Origin: Oxalobacteraceae bacterium
GTDB taxonomy: Bacteria > Pseudomonadota > Gammaproteobacteria > Burkholderiales > Burkholderiaceae_D
Assembly (NCBI GenBank): GCA_947374865.1
Contig: CANCDR010000001.1
Span: forward strand, 557,864-621,863
Reading direction: 5' to 3'
Length of the DNA stretch: 64,000 nucleotides
Shown here: positions 47,749-57,603 of the stretch, one piece after another
Layout of the letters: the number at the start of each line of letters is the position of its first letter
Position numbering within the stretch: position 1 is the stretch's first letter
Position numbers and translations under genes: made by a program
The notes under the pieces: generated by a model
Told to the model about the DNA's origin: nothing
What the model saw: the letters and a program-made list of their open reading frames with translations, nothing else
Database searches by the model: none

Positions 47749-48047
47749 GGGTAGCCGCTCAAAGCGATGGAGATCATTGGAGCGCACGATTATACGTGAT
47801 TAGCACGCCCTTTTCTGCCCCTAGGCATGGCCGTCAAAATCCATCTGAATCCGGTATTCAGCGCGCTTGAACTTACATTTACTGCACAAGAAGTTGATCC
47901 ATTTGCTGACTTCATGCTGGCTTCGTGCTTGCGGCAGGCCTTGTTAAGGCCATTTTGAAGGCATTTTGAAGGCATTTTGAAGACGGACCAGGCCAGCCCT
48001 ACGGTAGAATAGACTCACCTTTAACATGCCTGCCAAAGATTGCCTTC
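47749..48047. other. 299-bp divergent gap between alaS and glnS
   Basis: No gene seen. It must hold both promoters; no strong hexamer pair stands out by eye. The right part carries an 11-bp tandem repeat. Confidence 0.5.
47948..47982. repeat. Three 11-bp tandem units upstream of glnS
   Basis: GGCATTTTGAA is repeated with an 11-bp period; the first unit has one extra base (GGCCATTTTGAA). It lies about 65-100 bp before the glnS ATG. Confidence 0.75.
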
Positions 48048-49766
48048 ATGAGTACCGTCCCCGTCAGTAATTTTTTACGTAATATCATCGATGCCGACCT
48101 CGCCTCCGGTGCCTATGCCGGGCGCAGCGATGCTGCCGGTTTGCCGCTACCCACCGTGATCACACGCTTTCCGCCTGAACCGAACGGCTACCTGCATATC
48201 GGCCATGCCAAATCGATCTGCCTTAATTTTGGTCTGGCACGCGATTACGGCGGTCGCTGCAATATGCGCTTTGACGATACCAATCCGACCAAGGAAGAGC
48301 AGGAATACGTCGATACCATCCTCGACAGTGTGCGCTGGCTCGGATTTGACTGGGAACAGGATGGTCAGAGCCATCTGCATTACGCCAGTGATTACTTTGA
48401 TCAGCTGTACCTGATGGCTGAATATCTGATCACGAATGGTCATGCCTATGTCGATAGCCAGTCAGCCGAGGACATGGCGGCCAATCGTGGCAGCTTTTCC
48501 GAACCCGGCAAGGATTCACCGTTTCGCAGCCGTCCTGCGGCCGAATCGCTAGACCTGTTCCGGCGCATGAAGGCCGGCGAATTCGCCGATGGCCAGCACA
48601 TCGTGCGTGCCCGCATCGACATGGCCTCCCCCAATATGAATCTGCGTGATCCGGCTATTTACCGTATCCGTCATGCGCATCATCACCGTACCGGCGATAC
48701 CTGGTGCATCTATCCGATGTATGACTTCACGCATCCGATCTCCGACGCGCTGGAAAACATCAGCCACTCCATTTGCACGCTGGAGTTTCAAGATCACCGG
48801 CCGTTTTACGACTGGCTGCTCGGTCATCTGGCCGAGGGCGGTTTTTTTACCCAGGCCCTGCCGCACCAGTATGAATTCGCCCGCCTCAATGTTACTTACG
48901 TCATCACCAGCAAGCGCAAACTCAAGCAGCTCGTTGATGAAGGTATCGTCGATGGCTGGGATGATCCTCGTATGCCGACCATCGTTGGTATGCGCCGGCG
49001 CGGTTTTACACCGGCAGCAATTCAGCAGTTTTGCGAACGCACCGGCGTGACCAAATCGGATGGCTGGATCGACATGAGCGTCTTCGAAGGCTGTCAGCGC
49101 GAAGACCTCGATCCGAAAGCGCCGCGCGCCATCGCCGTCTTGCGTCCGCTCAAACTCATCATCGATAATTTTTCCGTAGATGATGTGATCGATTGCACCT
49201 CACCAGTTCACCCCCATTTTCCGGAACGCGGCCTGCGCAACTTTCCCATCACGCGTGAATTGTGGATTGAAGCCGACGACTTTATGGAAGTACCAAGCAA
49301 GGGCTACTTCCGTCTGTTCCCAGGTAATAAAGTGCGCCTGCGGTATGGCTATGTGGTCGAATGTACTGGCTGCGACAAGGACGAACAAGGCAATGTGATC
49401 GCCGTCCATTGCACCTATTTTGCCGACAGCAAATCGGGGACGGAAGGGTCGGCTAATTACAAGGTCAAAGGCAATATTCATTGGGTCAGTACCGCCCATG
49501 CGCTGCAAGCCGAAGTGCGTTTGTTTGACCGTCTGTTTGCCGATCCCCATCCGGATGCCGGGGGCAAGGATTACAAACTAGCGCTCAATCCAAACGCCAA
49601 AGAAGTCGTGCAGGCCTACCTCGAACCGGGTATGGTGGCCGCGCAGGCGGATGAAAAATTTCAATTCGAACGTCATGGTTATTTTGTCGCCGATTGCATC
49701 GATTCGCAGGCCGGAAAACCCATCTTCAATCGTATCGTGACTTTAAAGGATAACTGGGAAAAGTAA
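48048..49766 (+). CDS. glnS: Glutaminyl-tRNA synthetase
   Basis: A protein of 572 residues, slightly longer than E. coli Gln[26 protein letters not shown] carries the HIGH motif, [18 protein letters not shown] follows, and [11 protein letters not shown] is the KMSKS-type loop. The C-terminal anticodon-binding beta-barrels end with [25 protein letters not shown]. Its presence means glutamine is charged directly onto tRNA-Gln. The ribosome site is weak. Confidence 0.97.
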   Translation: MSTVPVSNFLRNIIDADLASGAYAGRSDAAGLPLPTVITRFPPEPNGYLHIGHAKSICLNFGLARDYGGRCNMRFDDTNPTKEEQEYVDTILDSVRWLGFDWEQDGQSHLHYASDYFDQLYLMAEYLITNGHAYVDSQSAEDMAANRGSFSEPGKDSPFRSRPAAESLDLFRRMKAGEFADGQHIVRARIDMASPNMNLRDPAIYRIRHAHHHRTGDTWCIYPMYDFTHPISDALENISHSICTLEFQDHRPFYDWLLGHLAEGGFFTQALPHQYEFARLNVTYVITSKRKLKQLVDEGIVDGWDDPRMPTIVGMRRRGFTPAAIQQFCERTGVTKSDGWIDMSVFEGCQREDLDPKAPRAIAVLRPLKLIIDNFSVDDVIDCTSPVHPHFPERGLRNFPITRELWIEADDFMEVPSKGYFRLFPGNKVRLRYGYVVECTGCDKDEQGNVIAVHCTYFADSKSGTEGSANYKVKGNIHWVSTAHALQAEVRLFDRLFADPHPDAGGKDYKLALNPNAKEVVQAYLEPGMVAAQADEKFQFERHGYFVADCIDSQAGKPIFNRIVTLKDNWEK

Positions 49767-49780
49767 GCTTCCTGGATACC

Positions 49781-50443
49781 ATGCTCCCTCAACGTCTGCC
49801 CCGTCACCTCAGCCACCGACCTCGCCTGGCGATCTCGCTCGGGCTGGGCATCGTTTGTGGCATCTTCTTGCCGCGCCACTGGGAACTGATTACCCGCATA
49901 CTGGCCGCCTGGAATGTCGGTGTATGGACCTATTTACTGTCGATCTCGTGGCTGGTCAGCCGCAGTAATCATGAGCGGGTTCGCAATCTCGCCGAACAGG
50001 AAGACAATAGCGCCATCGCGGTGCTTGCTACCCTAACGGGTGCGGCCATTTTGAGTACGGCGGCGATTGTGCTCGAACTCGCCGGTACGCAAACGGCGCC
50101 AATGGATGTGCGACTCCTGCATTACGCTTTTACGGTCACGACATTGACTGGTTCATGGCTGCTGGTCGGTGTCATTTTTGCGATCCATTATGCGCATCTT
50201 TTTTATCGCACCAAGGGTAGCCGGCAGGCATTGGCATTTCCGGAGCATGAGCAAAATCCGGACTATTGGGATTTTCTGTATTTTTCCTTTACGATTGCCG
50301 TCGCCGCGCAGACTTCCGACGTGACCATCATGTCGCGCACAGCACGCAAGGTCGTCCTGGCACAATCCATCTTAAGTTTTTTGTTTAATATGGCCATCCT
50401 TGGCCTGTCGATCAATATTGCTGCTGGTGTGGTCAGTGGCTAA
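49781..50443 (+). CDS. DUF1345 family membrane protein
   Basis: A protein of 220 residues with five or six membrane segments. [30 protein letters not shown] and [52 protein letters not shown] match DUF1345, which resembles the pore region of small ion channels by its TSDV stretch. Function unknown. It starts 15 bp after glnS and may ride on its transcript. Confidence 0.9.
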   Translation: MLPQRLPRHLSHRPRLAISLGLGIVCGIFLPRHWELITRILAAWNVGVWTYLLSISWLVSRSNHERVRNLAEQEDNSAIAVLATLTGAAILSTAAIVLELAGTQTAPMDVRLLHYAFTVTTLTGSWLLVGVIFAIHYAHLFYRTKGSRQALAFPEHEQNPDYWDFLYFSFTIAVAAQTSDVTIMSRTARKVVLAQSILSFLFNMAILGLSINIAAGVVSG

Positions 50444-50504
50444 AGCCAAGCCGCCAACAATGCAGTCCTGTTCTAGCCTGTAACGCTTGACCGTGAATAC
50501 GAGC

Positions 50505-52097
50505 ATGTACACACAATATTTTCATTTGCAGCAGGCGCCATTTTCGATCGCACCTGATCCGCGCTTTCTTTTTATGAGCGAACGCCATCGCGAGGCGCTC
50601 GCGCATCTGGTGTATGGCATTCGCAGCGGTGGTGGTTTTGTCTTGCTGACGGGTGAAATTGGCGCAGGTAAAACCACCATCTGTCGCTGTCTTCTGGAGC
50701 AGGTACCGGATAACTGCCAGATCGCCTACATCTTCAACCCCAAACTAAGCGTGGCGGAATTACTGCGATCAATTTGTGATGAATTTCATCTCGATACTTC
50801 CCGCTCGGACAGCGCCAAGAACGATATTGATGCCCTCAATACCTTTTTACTCGCGGCCCATGCGCAAGGCCGCAATAGCGTACTGATCATCGATGAAGCA
50901 CAAAATTTGTCTGCCGATGTATTGGAACAATTACGCCTGTTGACCAATCTTGAAACCAATGCCTGCAAACTGCTACAGATTATTCTGATTGGCCAGCCTG
51001 AATTACGCGACATGGTCGCGCAGCCGCAGCTGGAACAATTAGCCCAGCGAGTGATCGCCCGCTACCATCTTGGCGCCCTGTCAGCCAACGAAACCCATTC
51101 CTATATTCAGCACCGCCTTATGAGCGCTGGCGCTAACGATCACGCGTTGTTTAGCAGTGCCGCTGTCAAACGTATTTTTCAATTCAGCCGGGGACTGCCG
51201 CGGCGGATTAATCTTTTATGTGACCGCGCCCTGCTGGGGGCCTACGCATCCGGTCGGCAGCAAGTCGATCGTGCGATCGTGAATCTGGCAGCGAAAGAAA
51301 TTTATGCCACAACCGGCGCCGTCAAGTTTTCTGACGCGCACAAACGCTTCGCCATTTTGGCATTGCTATTCCTGATAAGTTTTTTGATGGTGACGCTGTC
51401 GATCAATGGCACAGCCGGCAAAATTTTCTTCCATGCTGCGCCACAAAAATCCGATGTCCCGCCCGTCCCGAGTGCGTCTTCGGCCGCGCATGAAACGAAC
51501 CCGCCGATCGAAGAACCCGCCAGCCTGATCGATCGTTTGCCGGTCGATGAAACGCTGGCCCTGCGCGCGCTGGCTCAGCGATGGGGCAGCATGATCGAGG
51601 GTGACCCTTGCAGCGCTAAAACGGCAGGTGGTCTGCAGTGCCATCGCAGCACCGGTGGGCTGGCTGATCTGCGCGCTCTGAACCGGCCGGCAGTATTGCG
51701 GCTGCAAGACAGCGCAGGCCGCGCACACTTTGCTCTCGTTACCGGTCTGGGTAATCATACGATTGCGCTGGATCTGGACGGGGTTAAGCACGTCGTTGAC
51801 AGCTTTGCTTTGGCCGCTATTTTTCAGGGACAATTTGTGACGCTTTGGCGGGCACCCGTTGGCTTTGCCGGCGCGATCAATCCGGGTGACCAGGGACCCG
51901 CGGCGACCTGGCTGGCGGCACGCTTCGGACTGGCCGCTGGCAGTGCGGATCTGAGCCAGGCAGTGCGCGCATTTCAGCTCACACAAGGACTTCGGGCCGA
52001 CGGTATTGGCGGCCCCATGACGATCATGATGCTCAATCGCGCCACCGGTGTGGATGAGCCGCGTTTGCAATCCCTGCCCGATAATAAGGGGAGCTAG
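50505..52097 (+). CDS. ExeA/GspA-type AAA ATPase with peptidoglycan-binding domain
   Basis: A protein of 530 residues from the ATG at 50505; a TTG at 50487 would add six. ExeA start MYTQYFHLQQAPFSIAPDPRFLF; Walker A GEIGAGKTT (50-58); Walker B VLIIDEAQN (about 124-133); one membrane helix (about 281-301); a periplasmic region with a C39-like fold segment (LQCHRSTGGLADLRALNRPAVLRL) and a C-terminal peptidoglycan-binding domain (VRAFQLTQGLRADGIGGPMT). ExeA with ExeB/GspB lets the type II secretin assemble through the cell wall. GspB follows four bases on. No other gsp genes are in the window. Confidence 0.9.
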   Translation: MYTQYFHLQQAPFSIAPDPRFLFMSERHREALAHLVYGIRSGGGFVLLTGEIGAGKTTICRCLLEQVPDNCQIAYIFNPKLSVAELLRSICDEFHLDTSRSDSAKNDIDALNTFLLAAHAQGRNSVLIIDEAQNLSADVLEQLRLLTNLETNACKLLQIILIGQPELRDMVAQPQLEQLAQRVIARYHLGALSANETHSYIQHRLMSAGANDHALFSSAAVKRIFQFSRGLPRRINLLCDRALLGAYASGRQQVDRAIVNLAAKEIYATTGAVKFSDAHKRFAILALLFLISFLMVTLSINGTAGKIFFHAAPQKSDVPPVPSASSAAHETNPPIEEPASLIDRLPVDETLALRALAQRWGSMIEGDPCSAKTAGGLQCHRSTGGLADLRALNRPAVLRLQDSAGRAHFALVTGLGNHTIALDLDGVKHVVDSFALAAIFQGQFVTLWRAPVGFAGAINPGDQGPAATWLAARFGLAAGSADLSQAVRAFQLTQGLRADGIGGPMTIMMLNRATGVDEPRLQSLPDNKGS

Positions 52098-52101
52098 GCC
52101 C

Positions 52102-52686
52102 ATGTCCTTTATTCTTGAAGCGCTTAAAAAAGCCGAAAGCGAGCGTTTGCGCGGCGCCGTGCCGGATTTACATCACATGCCAGTCACGGCACTACCAAGT
52201 AGCCAACAACGCAGCATCTTTTTTAGCCCACTGTTCTGGATCGTTATCACGCTTGGGCTGGGTGTTTTACTGGCGATTGTTTATTTCACTTCCAGGGCCG
52301 CAGCCAATGTCGCACCGGCGGTCCAGACACAAATACCCCGCGCGCCGTCGATTCCGTCAATGGCATCGACGCAGCGCACACCAGTGCGACGTGCGCCCCC
52401 TACTTCTGCCCCGCCCAGCACGATACCCAACCCCGAAGTTGCAATGCCTACATCCACTTCTTTACCATTACGCAACGAATTACCTGCTCACATTCAACAA
52501 AGCATTCCGCAATTCATCGTTGGCGGTTATATTTATGCTGACAAGGCGGAAGACCGAAGCGTGATTTTGAACCAAAAATTGCGTCACGAAGGGGAGCTGG
52601 TCGCCCCCGATCTCGTGCTGGAAAAAATGACCCGCTCCGGCATGGTATTCCGTTTCCGTGGTCAGCATTTTGTTCAGTCTTACTAA
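52102..52686 (+). CDS. GspB-like general secretion pathway protein
   Basis: A protein of 194 residues from the ATG at 52102. MSFILEALKKAESERLRG is the hallmark GspB start, followed by one membrane helix (about 40-60), a Pro/Thr/Ser-rich linker, and the C-terminal GspB domain with GGYIYADKAEDRSVILNQKLRHEGELVAPDLVLEKM. It partners the ExeA-like ATPase directly upstream (4-bp gap) in secretin assembly. Confidence 0.92.
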   Translation: MSFILEALKKAESERLRGAVPDLHHMPVTALPSSQQRSIFFSPLFWIVITLGLGVLLAIVYFTSRAAANVAPAVQTQIPRAPSIPSMASTQRTPVRRAPPTSAPPSTIPNPEVAMPTSTSLPLRNELPAHIQQSIPQFIVGGYIYADKAEDRSVILNQKLRHEGELVAPDLVLEKMTRSGMVFRFRGQHFVQSY

Positions 52687-52738
52687 CCAGGTGTTTTTTC
52701 CTCGATGACATAGGGGATGCACTTCGAAAGGTCACTGC

Positions 52739-53065
52739 ATGGCGTCGAATTCTGTACAAATACGCATCGCTCAGGCTGAACCAGGTATGGTGCTATCCGA
52801 AGATCTTCTCGATCATCAGGGGCAGGTTCTGCTACCAAAGGCGAGTGTCCTCAGCGAGTCGCTGATCAAGGGCTTGCATCGTCACGACATTACCGCGATT
52901 TGCATCCTCGGTGCCCAATCAAGCCCGGAGGAACAGGCGCGCACGACGGCCAAGCATGCACAGCGGATTGCTGTCTTGTTTCGCCAGGTGGCCCCGGACG
53001 CCGTCGGCGTGAGTAATGCATTGCGTAGCTATGTGCGCAGCTTCCGACTGGGAGATGGCGCATGA
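52739..53065 (+). CDS. Conserved hypothetical protein linked to the HDOD gene
   Basis: A protein of 108 residues. IRIAQAEPGMVLSEDLLDHQGQVLLPKASVLSESLIKGLHRHDI resembles the small domain that precedes HD-GYP and HDOD modules in many signalling proteins, here as a separate chain. Its stop overlaps the ATG of the HDOD gene by 4 bp, so it is coupled and the pair may work as one split protein. No catalytic motif is seen. Confidence 0.75.
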   Translation: MASNSVQIRIAQAEPGMVLSEDLLDHQGQVLLPKASVLSESLIKGLHRHDITAICILGAQSSPEEQARTTAKHAQRIAVLFRQVAPDAVGVSNALRSYVRSFRLGDGA

Positions 53066-53925
53066 TGAACGCCGACAAAAAAGTACCGACGCTCAAAGAA
53101 AAAATTGAAGAACTGATTCGTGTGGTCGACGATTTGCCCACCCTACCTGAAGTGGTCACCGATATTCTCAATAATCTTGATAACGAAGAAATCGACTTCA
53201 GCATCCTAGCCAAAAAAGTGGCACTGGACCCGGCACTGTCAGCCAAAACACTGCGGCTAGCGAATTCTCCTTTTTATGCCATGCAATCGAAGGTCAAGAC
53301 GATACCGCAAGCGATTTCGCTGCTGGGAGTCAAAACAGTCCGTCAAATCGTGACAGCCGCCGCACTGACCAATAGTTTTCCCGAGCCGCTGTGCCAAGGA
53401 TTTGACTTCAAGGCCTTCTGGCGTCTTTCGATGGGTACCGCCATCTGCAGTAAAGCGATCGCCCGCCATCTGCATCTGAATCGTGACATCGCCTTCATTG
53501 CCGGCATGATGCACAATATTGGCCGTCTGGTATTAGCCACCCGCTTTACGGCGGATTACGAGGCAGTGCTGGCTTATCGCAAAGCGCACGACTGTCAATT
53601 ATTGTTCGCTGAACGACACATCCTTGGCTACGAGCACACGGTCGCCGGGCGCGCACTGGCAGAGCATTGGCAGTTTTCACACGTATTAAAAGAGGCCATT
53701 GCCGAACATCTCCATCCCGATCCCGATCATGGCTCTCACCTGGCCCAGATCGTCCACGTCGCCAACGCCGTCGTGCACGCGCTGGACCTGGCCGGGGTCG
53801 AAGACGATCTTGTACCGGACCTACTCGAATCGGCCTGGGACGCCATCGGTATCAGCCGAGCAGACTGGCTGCATATATTCCGCGAAGTCGAACTGGAATT
53901 CGGCGAAGTCATCATGGCGGTCTAA
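53062..53925 (+). CDS. HDOD domain protein
   Basis: A protein of 287 residues with the HDOD pattern LPTLPEVVTDILNNLDNEEIDFSILAKKVALDPALSAKTLRLANSPFY (here quoted in pieces as LPTLPEVV and DPALSAKTLRLANSPFY), TIPQAISLLGVKTVRQIV and MMHNIGRLV. HDOD is a non-hydrolysing relative of HD-type phosphodiesterases and regulates signalling, often with c-di-GMP or chemotaxis. It is coupled to the small gene upstream. A TCTAAG motif occurs at the stop and again 19 bp later. Confidence 0.92.
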   Translation: MMNADKKVPTLKEKIEELIRVVDDLPTLPEVVTDILNNLDNEEIDFSILAKKVALDPALSAKTLRLANSPFYAMQSKVKTIPQAISLLGVKTVRQIVTAAALTNSFPEPLCQGFDFKAFWRLSMGTAICSKAIARHLHLNRDIAFIAGMMHNIGRLVLATRFTADYEAVLAYRKAHDCQLLFAERHILGYEHTVAGRALAEHWQFSHVLKEAIAEHLHPDPDHGSHLAQIVHVANAVVHALDLAGVEDDLVPDLLESAWDAIGISRADWLHIFREVELEFGEVIMAV

Positions 53926-54094
53926 GTTGTACGCGCAAGTCTAAGCATGCGAATGTTTTAGTATGGATTGATTTCGCCTTACCAAGGATGTGTGGTGCTT
54001 TTTTTTGTGTCATCATTGGCAGTAAAATTTTGGTCGTTTTTTGTGCGCCATTTTTTTGCTGTCTTTATTTCACCACTCACTCTGATTGCTAAGC

Positions 54095-55561
54095 ATGTCA
54101 GCTCACACTTTTCTTTGGCACGATTACGAAACTTTTGGCGCGCAGGCCCGACGCGATCGGCCGGCCCAATTCGCCGCCATCCGCACCGATGCCGAACTCA
54201 ATGAGATCGGTGCACCACTGATGCTGTACTGCCAGCCAGCGAACGATTTTCTGCCCGACCCCCAATCCTGTCTGATTACCGGTATCACGCCACAAGATTG
54301 TCTGGAGCGCGGCGTGCCGGAGCATCAATTCGCCGCCACGATTGAAGAAGCCATGTCAGCCACCGGCACTATCGGCGTTGGCTACAATACGATCCGCTTC
54401 GATGATGAAATCACGCGTTTCATGTTCTGGCGTAATCTGATCGACCCCTATGCCCGTGAATGGCAAAATAGCTGCGGTCGCTGGGATTTGCTCGACGTGG
54501 TGCGTACCGCCTATGCACTTCGACCGGATGGCATTGTCTGGCCCACGCACCCTGATGGTCGCGTCAGTTTTCGGCTGGAAGATCTGGCCAAGGCGAATGG
54601 ACTATTACACGAAGCGGCCCACGATGCGCTGTCTGATGTACGCGCCACCATCGCCTTAGCCCGCCTGCTGCGTCAACAAAATCCAAAGTTATTTGATTTT
54701 TGTCTGGCCTTGCACAAGAAGGACCGCGCCGCGGAAGAAATCGGTTTATCGAGTATCCACTCACCAGAACGTCGACCATTTCTGCATGTGAGCGGCATGG
54801 TCCCGGCTGAGCGGGGATGCATTGCGCTCGTCTGGCCATTGGCTGTGCATCCAACCAATAAAAATGAAGTTATTGTCTGGGACCTGGCCTTCGATCCCTC
54901 TGAACTGGCCACACTGGATGCCGACACCATGCGCCAGCGACTATTCAGCAAAGCTGCCGATCTGCCCGAGGGCGTGACGCGCTTACCGATCAAGACCATT
55001 CATTTAAATAAATCACCGATGGTGATCCGCAATCTCAAAACCCTGTCTGCCGAGCAGGCGCAGCGCTGGGGCTTTGATATGCCCCGCGCGAATGCCTATG
55101 CTGCCCTGGCCGCTGACCCTGCGTTGGATAAAAAAATTGCCGCGCTCTGGCCTGCCGTCTTTGCCCGACCGGCAGAAGCTGCCGCCGATGTCGATGAAGA
55201 TTTATACGGTGGCTTCATCGGCAACGGCGACCGTCGCACCTTAAACGATCTACGCCAGCTACCAGCAGAAAAACTCGCCAGTGCACAGCCTACTTTTCAG
55301 GACAGCCGTCTGGAAGAACTGCTGTTTCGCTATCGGGCGCGCAATTTTTCATCCAGTCTGACTGCAGAAGAACAAGCGCGTTGGGAAGCCCATCGTGCCG
55401 GTCGTCTATTCCAGGGCACGGGCGGCGCGCGCACGTTTGATCAATTATTTGGCGAAATCGACGCCTTGTCCGAGCATGCTGACGAGCGTGGAGAAACAAT
55501 TCTCGGAGCGCTGTATGATTATGCTGAACTGATCGCCCCTGAACGTTCCGATGCGATGTAA
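54095..55561 (+). CDS. sbcB: Exodeoxyribonuclease I
   Basis: A protein of 488 residues from the ATG at 54095. The DEDDh exonuclease N-terminus starts FLWHDYETFGAQARRDRPAQFAAIRTD and includes GYNTIRFDDEITRF, HDALSDVRATIALARLL; the SH3-like and C-terminal domains follow with KTIHLNKSPMV. It degrades single-stranded DNA 3' to 5' and works with SSB in repair and recombination. About 170 bp of T-rich sequence precede it. Confidence 0.96.
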   Translation: MSAHTFLWHDYETFGAQARRDRPAQFAAIRTDAELNEIGAPLMLYCQPANDFLPDPQSCLITGITPQDCLERGVPEHQFAATIEEAMSATGTIGVGYNTIRFDDEITRFMFWRNLIDPYAREWQNSCGRWDLLDVVRTAYALRPDGIVWPTHPDGRVSFRLEDLAKANGLLHEAAHDALSDVRATIALARLLRQQNPKLFDFCLALHKKDRAAEEIGLSSIHSPERRPFLHVSGMVPAERGCIALVWPLAVHPTNKNEVIVWDLAFDPSELATLDADTMRQRLFSKAADLPEGVTRLPIKTIHLNKSPMVIRNLKTLSAEQAQRWGFDMPRANAYAALAADPALDKKIAALWPAVFARPAEAAADVDEDLYGGFIGNGDRRTLNDLRQLPAEKLASAQPTFQDSRLEELLFRYRARNFSSSLTAEEQARWEAHRAGRLFQGTGGARTFDQLFGEIDALSEHADERGETILGALYDYAELIAPERSDAM

Positions 55562-55668
55562 TTACCCTGATTAATACGGATGACGCAGATCAGCGAACGA
55601 AGTACGCCCATTGCTGCGCAGTTATTGCATCACGGTGACGCCGGCTGTGCCGACTTTTTTTACCAAGA

Positions 55669-55905
55669 ATGATTATGCAAAAAATTGATTTCACGCTGGA
55701 CCATGCCTATGTCGAATTGAACCAGTTACTCAAACTGGTCGGACTATGCGACAGCGGTGGCGCTGGCAAAATGATCGTCGCCGATGGTCAGGTGCGCGTT
55801 GATGGACAAACCGAACTGCGCAAGACCTGCAAGATTCACGCCGGCCAAGTTGTCGCTCTGGGCGATGTCCGCATCACTGTTCTCGCAGCCGACGAGCCAA
55901 GCTGA
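55669..55905 (+). CDS. S4 RNA-binding domain protein (YbcJ-like)
   Basis: A protein of 78 residues with a single S4 domain: VELNQLLKLVGLCDSGGAGKMIVADGQVRVDGQTELRKTCKIHAGQVV. Members bind structured RNA; E. coli YbcJ is thought to act near ribosome assembly. Two in-frame ATGs (55669, 55675) are possible starts. The alkB-like gene begins one base after its stop. Confidence 0.9.
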   Translation: MIMQKIDFTLDHAYVELNQLLKLVGLCDSGGAGKMIVADGQVRVDGQTELRKTCKIHAGQVVALGDVRITVLAADEPS

Positions 55906-55906
55906 T

Positions 55907-56587
55907 ATGCCGCAGCATCACAGCACGACTTTATTCGATCACGATATGGGCCTCGAAATCCTGCCACTACGCGATGCCGATCTACGCTTTCAACCCACGT
56001 TTTACGCTGCCGATGAAGCCCATGTGCTCATGCAAAAACTACAGCATGAAACCGCCTGGAAGCATGAAAAAATTCGCCTCTGGGGTCAGGAACATTTCCA
56101 ACCGCGCCTGACAGCCTGGTACGCCGATCCCGGTATCGAATACACCTATTCTGGTCTCACCATGCGCGCACAGCCATGGTTGAACACGATTCAAAAAATT
56201 CGTCAGGATGTCGAAGCTGCGTGCGCACAGCGCTTTAACAGCGTCCTTCTGAACCTGTACCGTGATGGCCAGGACAGCATGGGCTGGCATAGCGACGATG
56301 AAGCCGTCCTGGGACAAAATCCGGTAATTGCCTCTGTCAGCTTGGGCGCTACACGACGTTTTAAATTACGCCACAAAACAGCGACCGACCAAGCACCGCT
56401 CGTGATTGATTTAAATAACGGCAGCCTCTTGCTCATGGCGGGGGCGACGCAACATCACTGGCAGCATGCGATAACACGCACTGCGCGCGAAAGTCAGCCG
56501 CGGATTAACCTGACGTTTCGTACCGTTTTATCGGGCGAACATCAGCATATCGAGAATGCACACAGCCAGCCAAAGGATGCAGCATGA
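55907..56587 (+). CDS. AlkB-like Fe(II)/2-oxoglutarate dioxygenase
   Basis: A protein of 226 residues from the ATG at 55907. NLYRDGQDSMGWHSDDE carries His128-x-Asp130 and HHWQHAITRT supplies His187 as iron ligands; RINLTFR is the 2-oxoglutarate-binding arm. The order of motifs is closest to AlkB2/ALKBH2-type proteins that remove alkyl groups from DNA or RNA bases. It sits in a tight cluster with the S4 gene and a metalloprotease gene (4-bp overlap downstream). Confidence 0.93.
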   Translation: MPQHHSTTLFDHDMGLEILPLRDADLRFQPTFYAADEAHVLMQKLQHETAWKHEKIRLWGQEHFQPRLTAWYADPGIEYTYSGLTMRAQPWLNTIQKIRQDVEAACAQRFNSVLLNLYRDGQDSMGWHSDDEAVLGQNPVIASVSLGATRRFKLRHKTATDQAPLVIDLNNGSLLLMAGATQHHWQHAITRTARESQPRINLTFRTVLSGEHQHIENAHSQPKDAA

Positions 56588-57453
56588 AATGGGAAGGTCA
56601 TCGTGAAAGCGATCAGGTCGAAGATCGTCGCGGCGAAGACGGCGGTGGTGGATTCATGCCGGGTGGCGGCTCCTTGGGTATTGGCTCGATCGTCATTGCC
56701 TTAGTCGCGTCCTATTTTTTGGGTGTCAATCCGCTCACGGTCCTGAATATGCTCGGCGGCGGTGGCAGCAGTGCACCAGTTCAGCAAGCATCCCCGCGGC
56801 CTGCCGCCGATGATCGCACGACGCATATGGTGCGCACCGTATTGGCCGACACAGAAGACAGCTGGAGCGCGATATTCCGCGAGCGTGGCGCCACTTACAA
56901 AGCCCCACGTCTGGTTATTTTCTCTGGCCGAACCCAGACTGCCTGTGGCACCGGACAATCTGCCACCGGTCCCTTTTATTGTCCGCTCGATAGCAAAATT
57001 TATATTGATCTGAGTTTCTACCGTCTCATGCAGCAGCGCTTCAAGGTTACAGGCGAATTTGCCCAAGCCTACGTAATTGCACACGAGGTCGGTCATCATG
57101 TGCAAAACTTATTAGGCATTTCGACCAAGGTCCATCAGGCGCAGGGCAGCTTGAGTACGACCAAGGCCAACGCCTTATCGGTCCGTCTCGAATTACAGGC
57201 TGACTGCTTTGCCGGTGTCTGGGCTTACCATGCAAATCAGGCACGCGCTATTCTCGAACAAGGCGATGTCGAGGCTGCGCTGGCTGCTGCGACGGCGATC
57301 GGTGACGATGCGCTGCAACGTCAAGCCAAAGGTGAGGTCGTTCCCGACGCTTTCACCCATGGCAGTTCTGCACAACGCGTGCGTTGGTTTAAACGCGGAC
57401 TGTCGACCGGCGCGATGACGTCCTGTAAAACCTTTGAAGCGCGGGAGCTCTAA
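56584..57453 (+). CDS. Neutral zinc metallopeptidase, YpfJ family
   Basis: A protein of 289 residues beginning MKWEGHRESDQVEDRRGEDGGG, a hydrophilic Gly-rich stretch, followed by a membrane helix (about 35-52) and a catalytic domain with VIAHEVGHHVQNLLG (HExxH zinc motif), ACGTGQSATGPFYCPLDSKIYIDLSF and LELQADCFAGVWA. These YpfJ-type proteins are of unknown substrate. The start overlaps the alkB-like stop by 4 bp. The two cysteines in the FYCPLD region fit the family. Confidence 0.93.
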   Translation: MKWEGHRESDQVEDRRGEDGGGGFMPGGGSLGIGSIVIALVASYFLGVNPLTVLNMLGGGGSSAPVQQASPRPAADDRTTHMVRTVLADTEDSWSAIFRERGATYKAPRLVIFSGRTQTACGTGQSATGPFYCPLDSKIYIDLSFYRLMQQRFKVTGEFAQAYVIAHEVGHHVQNLLGISTKVHQAQGSLSTTKANALSVRLELQADCFAGVWAYHANQARAILEQGDVEAALAAATAIGDDALQRQAKGEVVPDAFTHGSSAQRVRWFKRGLSTGAMTSCKTFEAREL

Positions 57454-57603
57454 GACATCTCGCACGTTCGGCAGCGCTGTATAGCCTGCTGAATTTTTTT
57501 ATCATGCCCATGATCTGCCACAAAAAAGTCCATGATGATTTGTCGTCATGGGATTTTTAGCTGCACAAACCAGTCTGATCCTGAACTTCAGGAAAAGCAT
57601 CCC

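Noticed and set aside
51366..52103. A 245-codon open frame on the minus strand
   Set aside because: Antisense within the ExeA-like gene, whose motifs are continuous.
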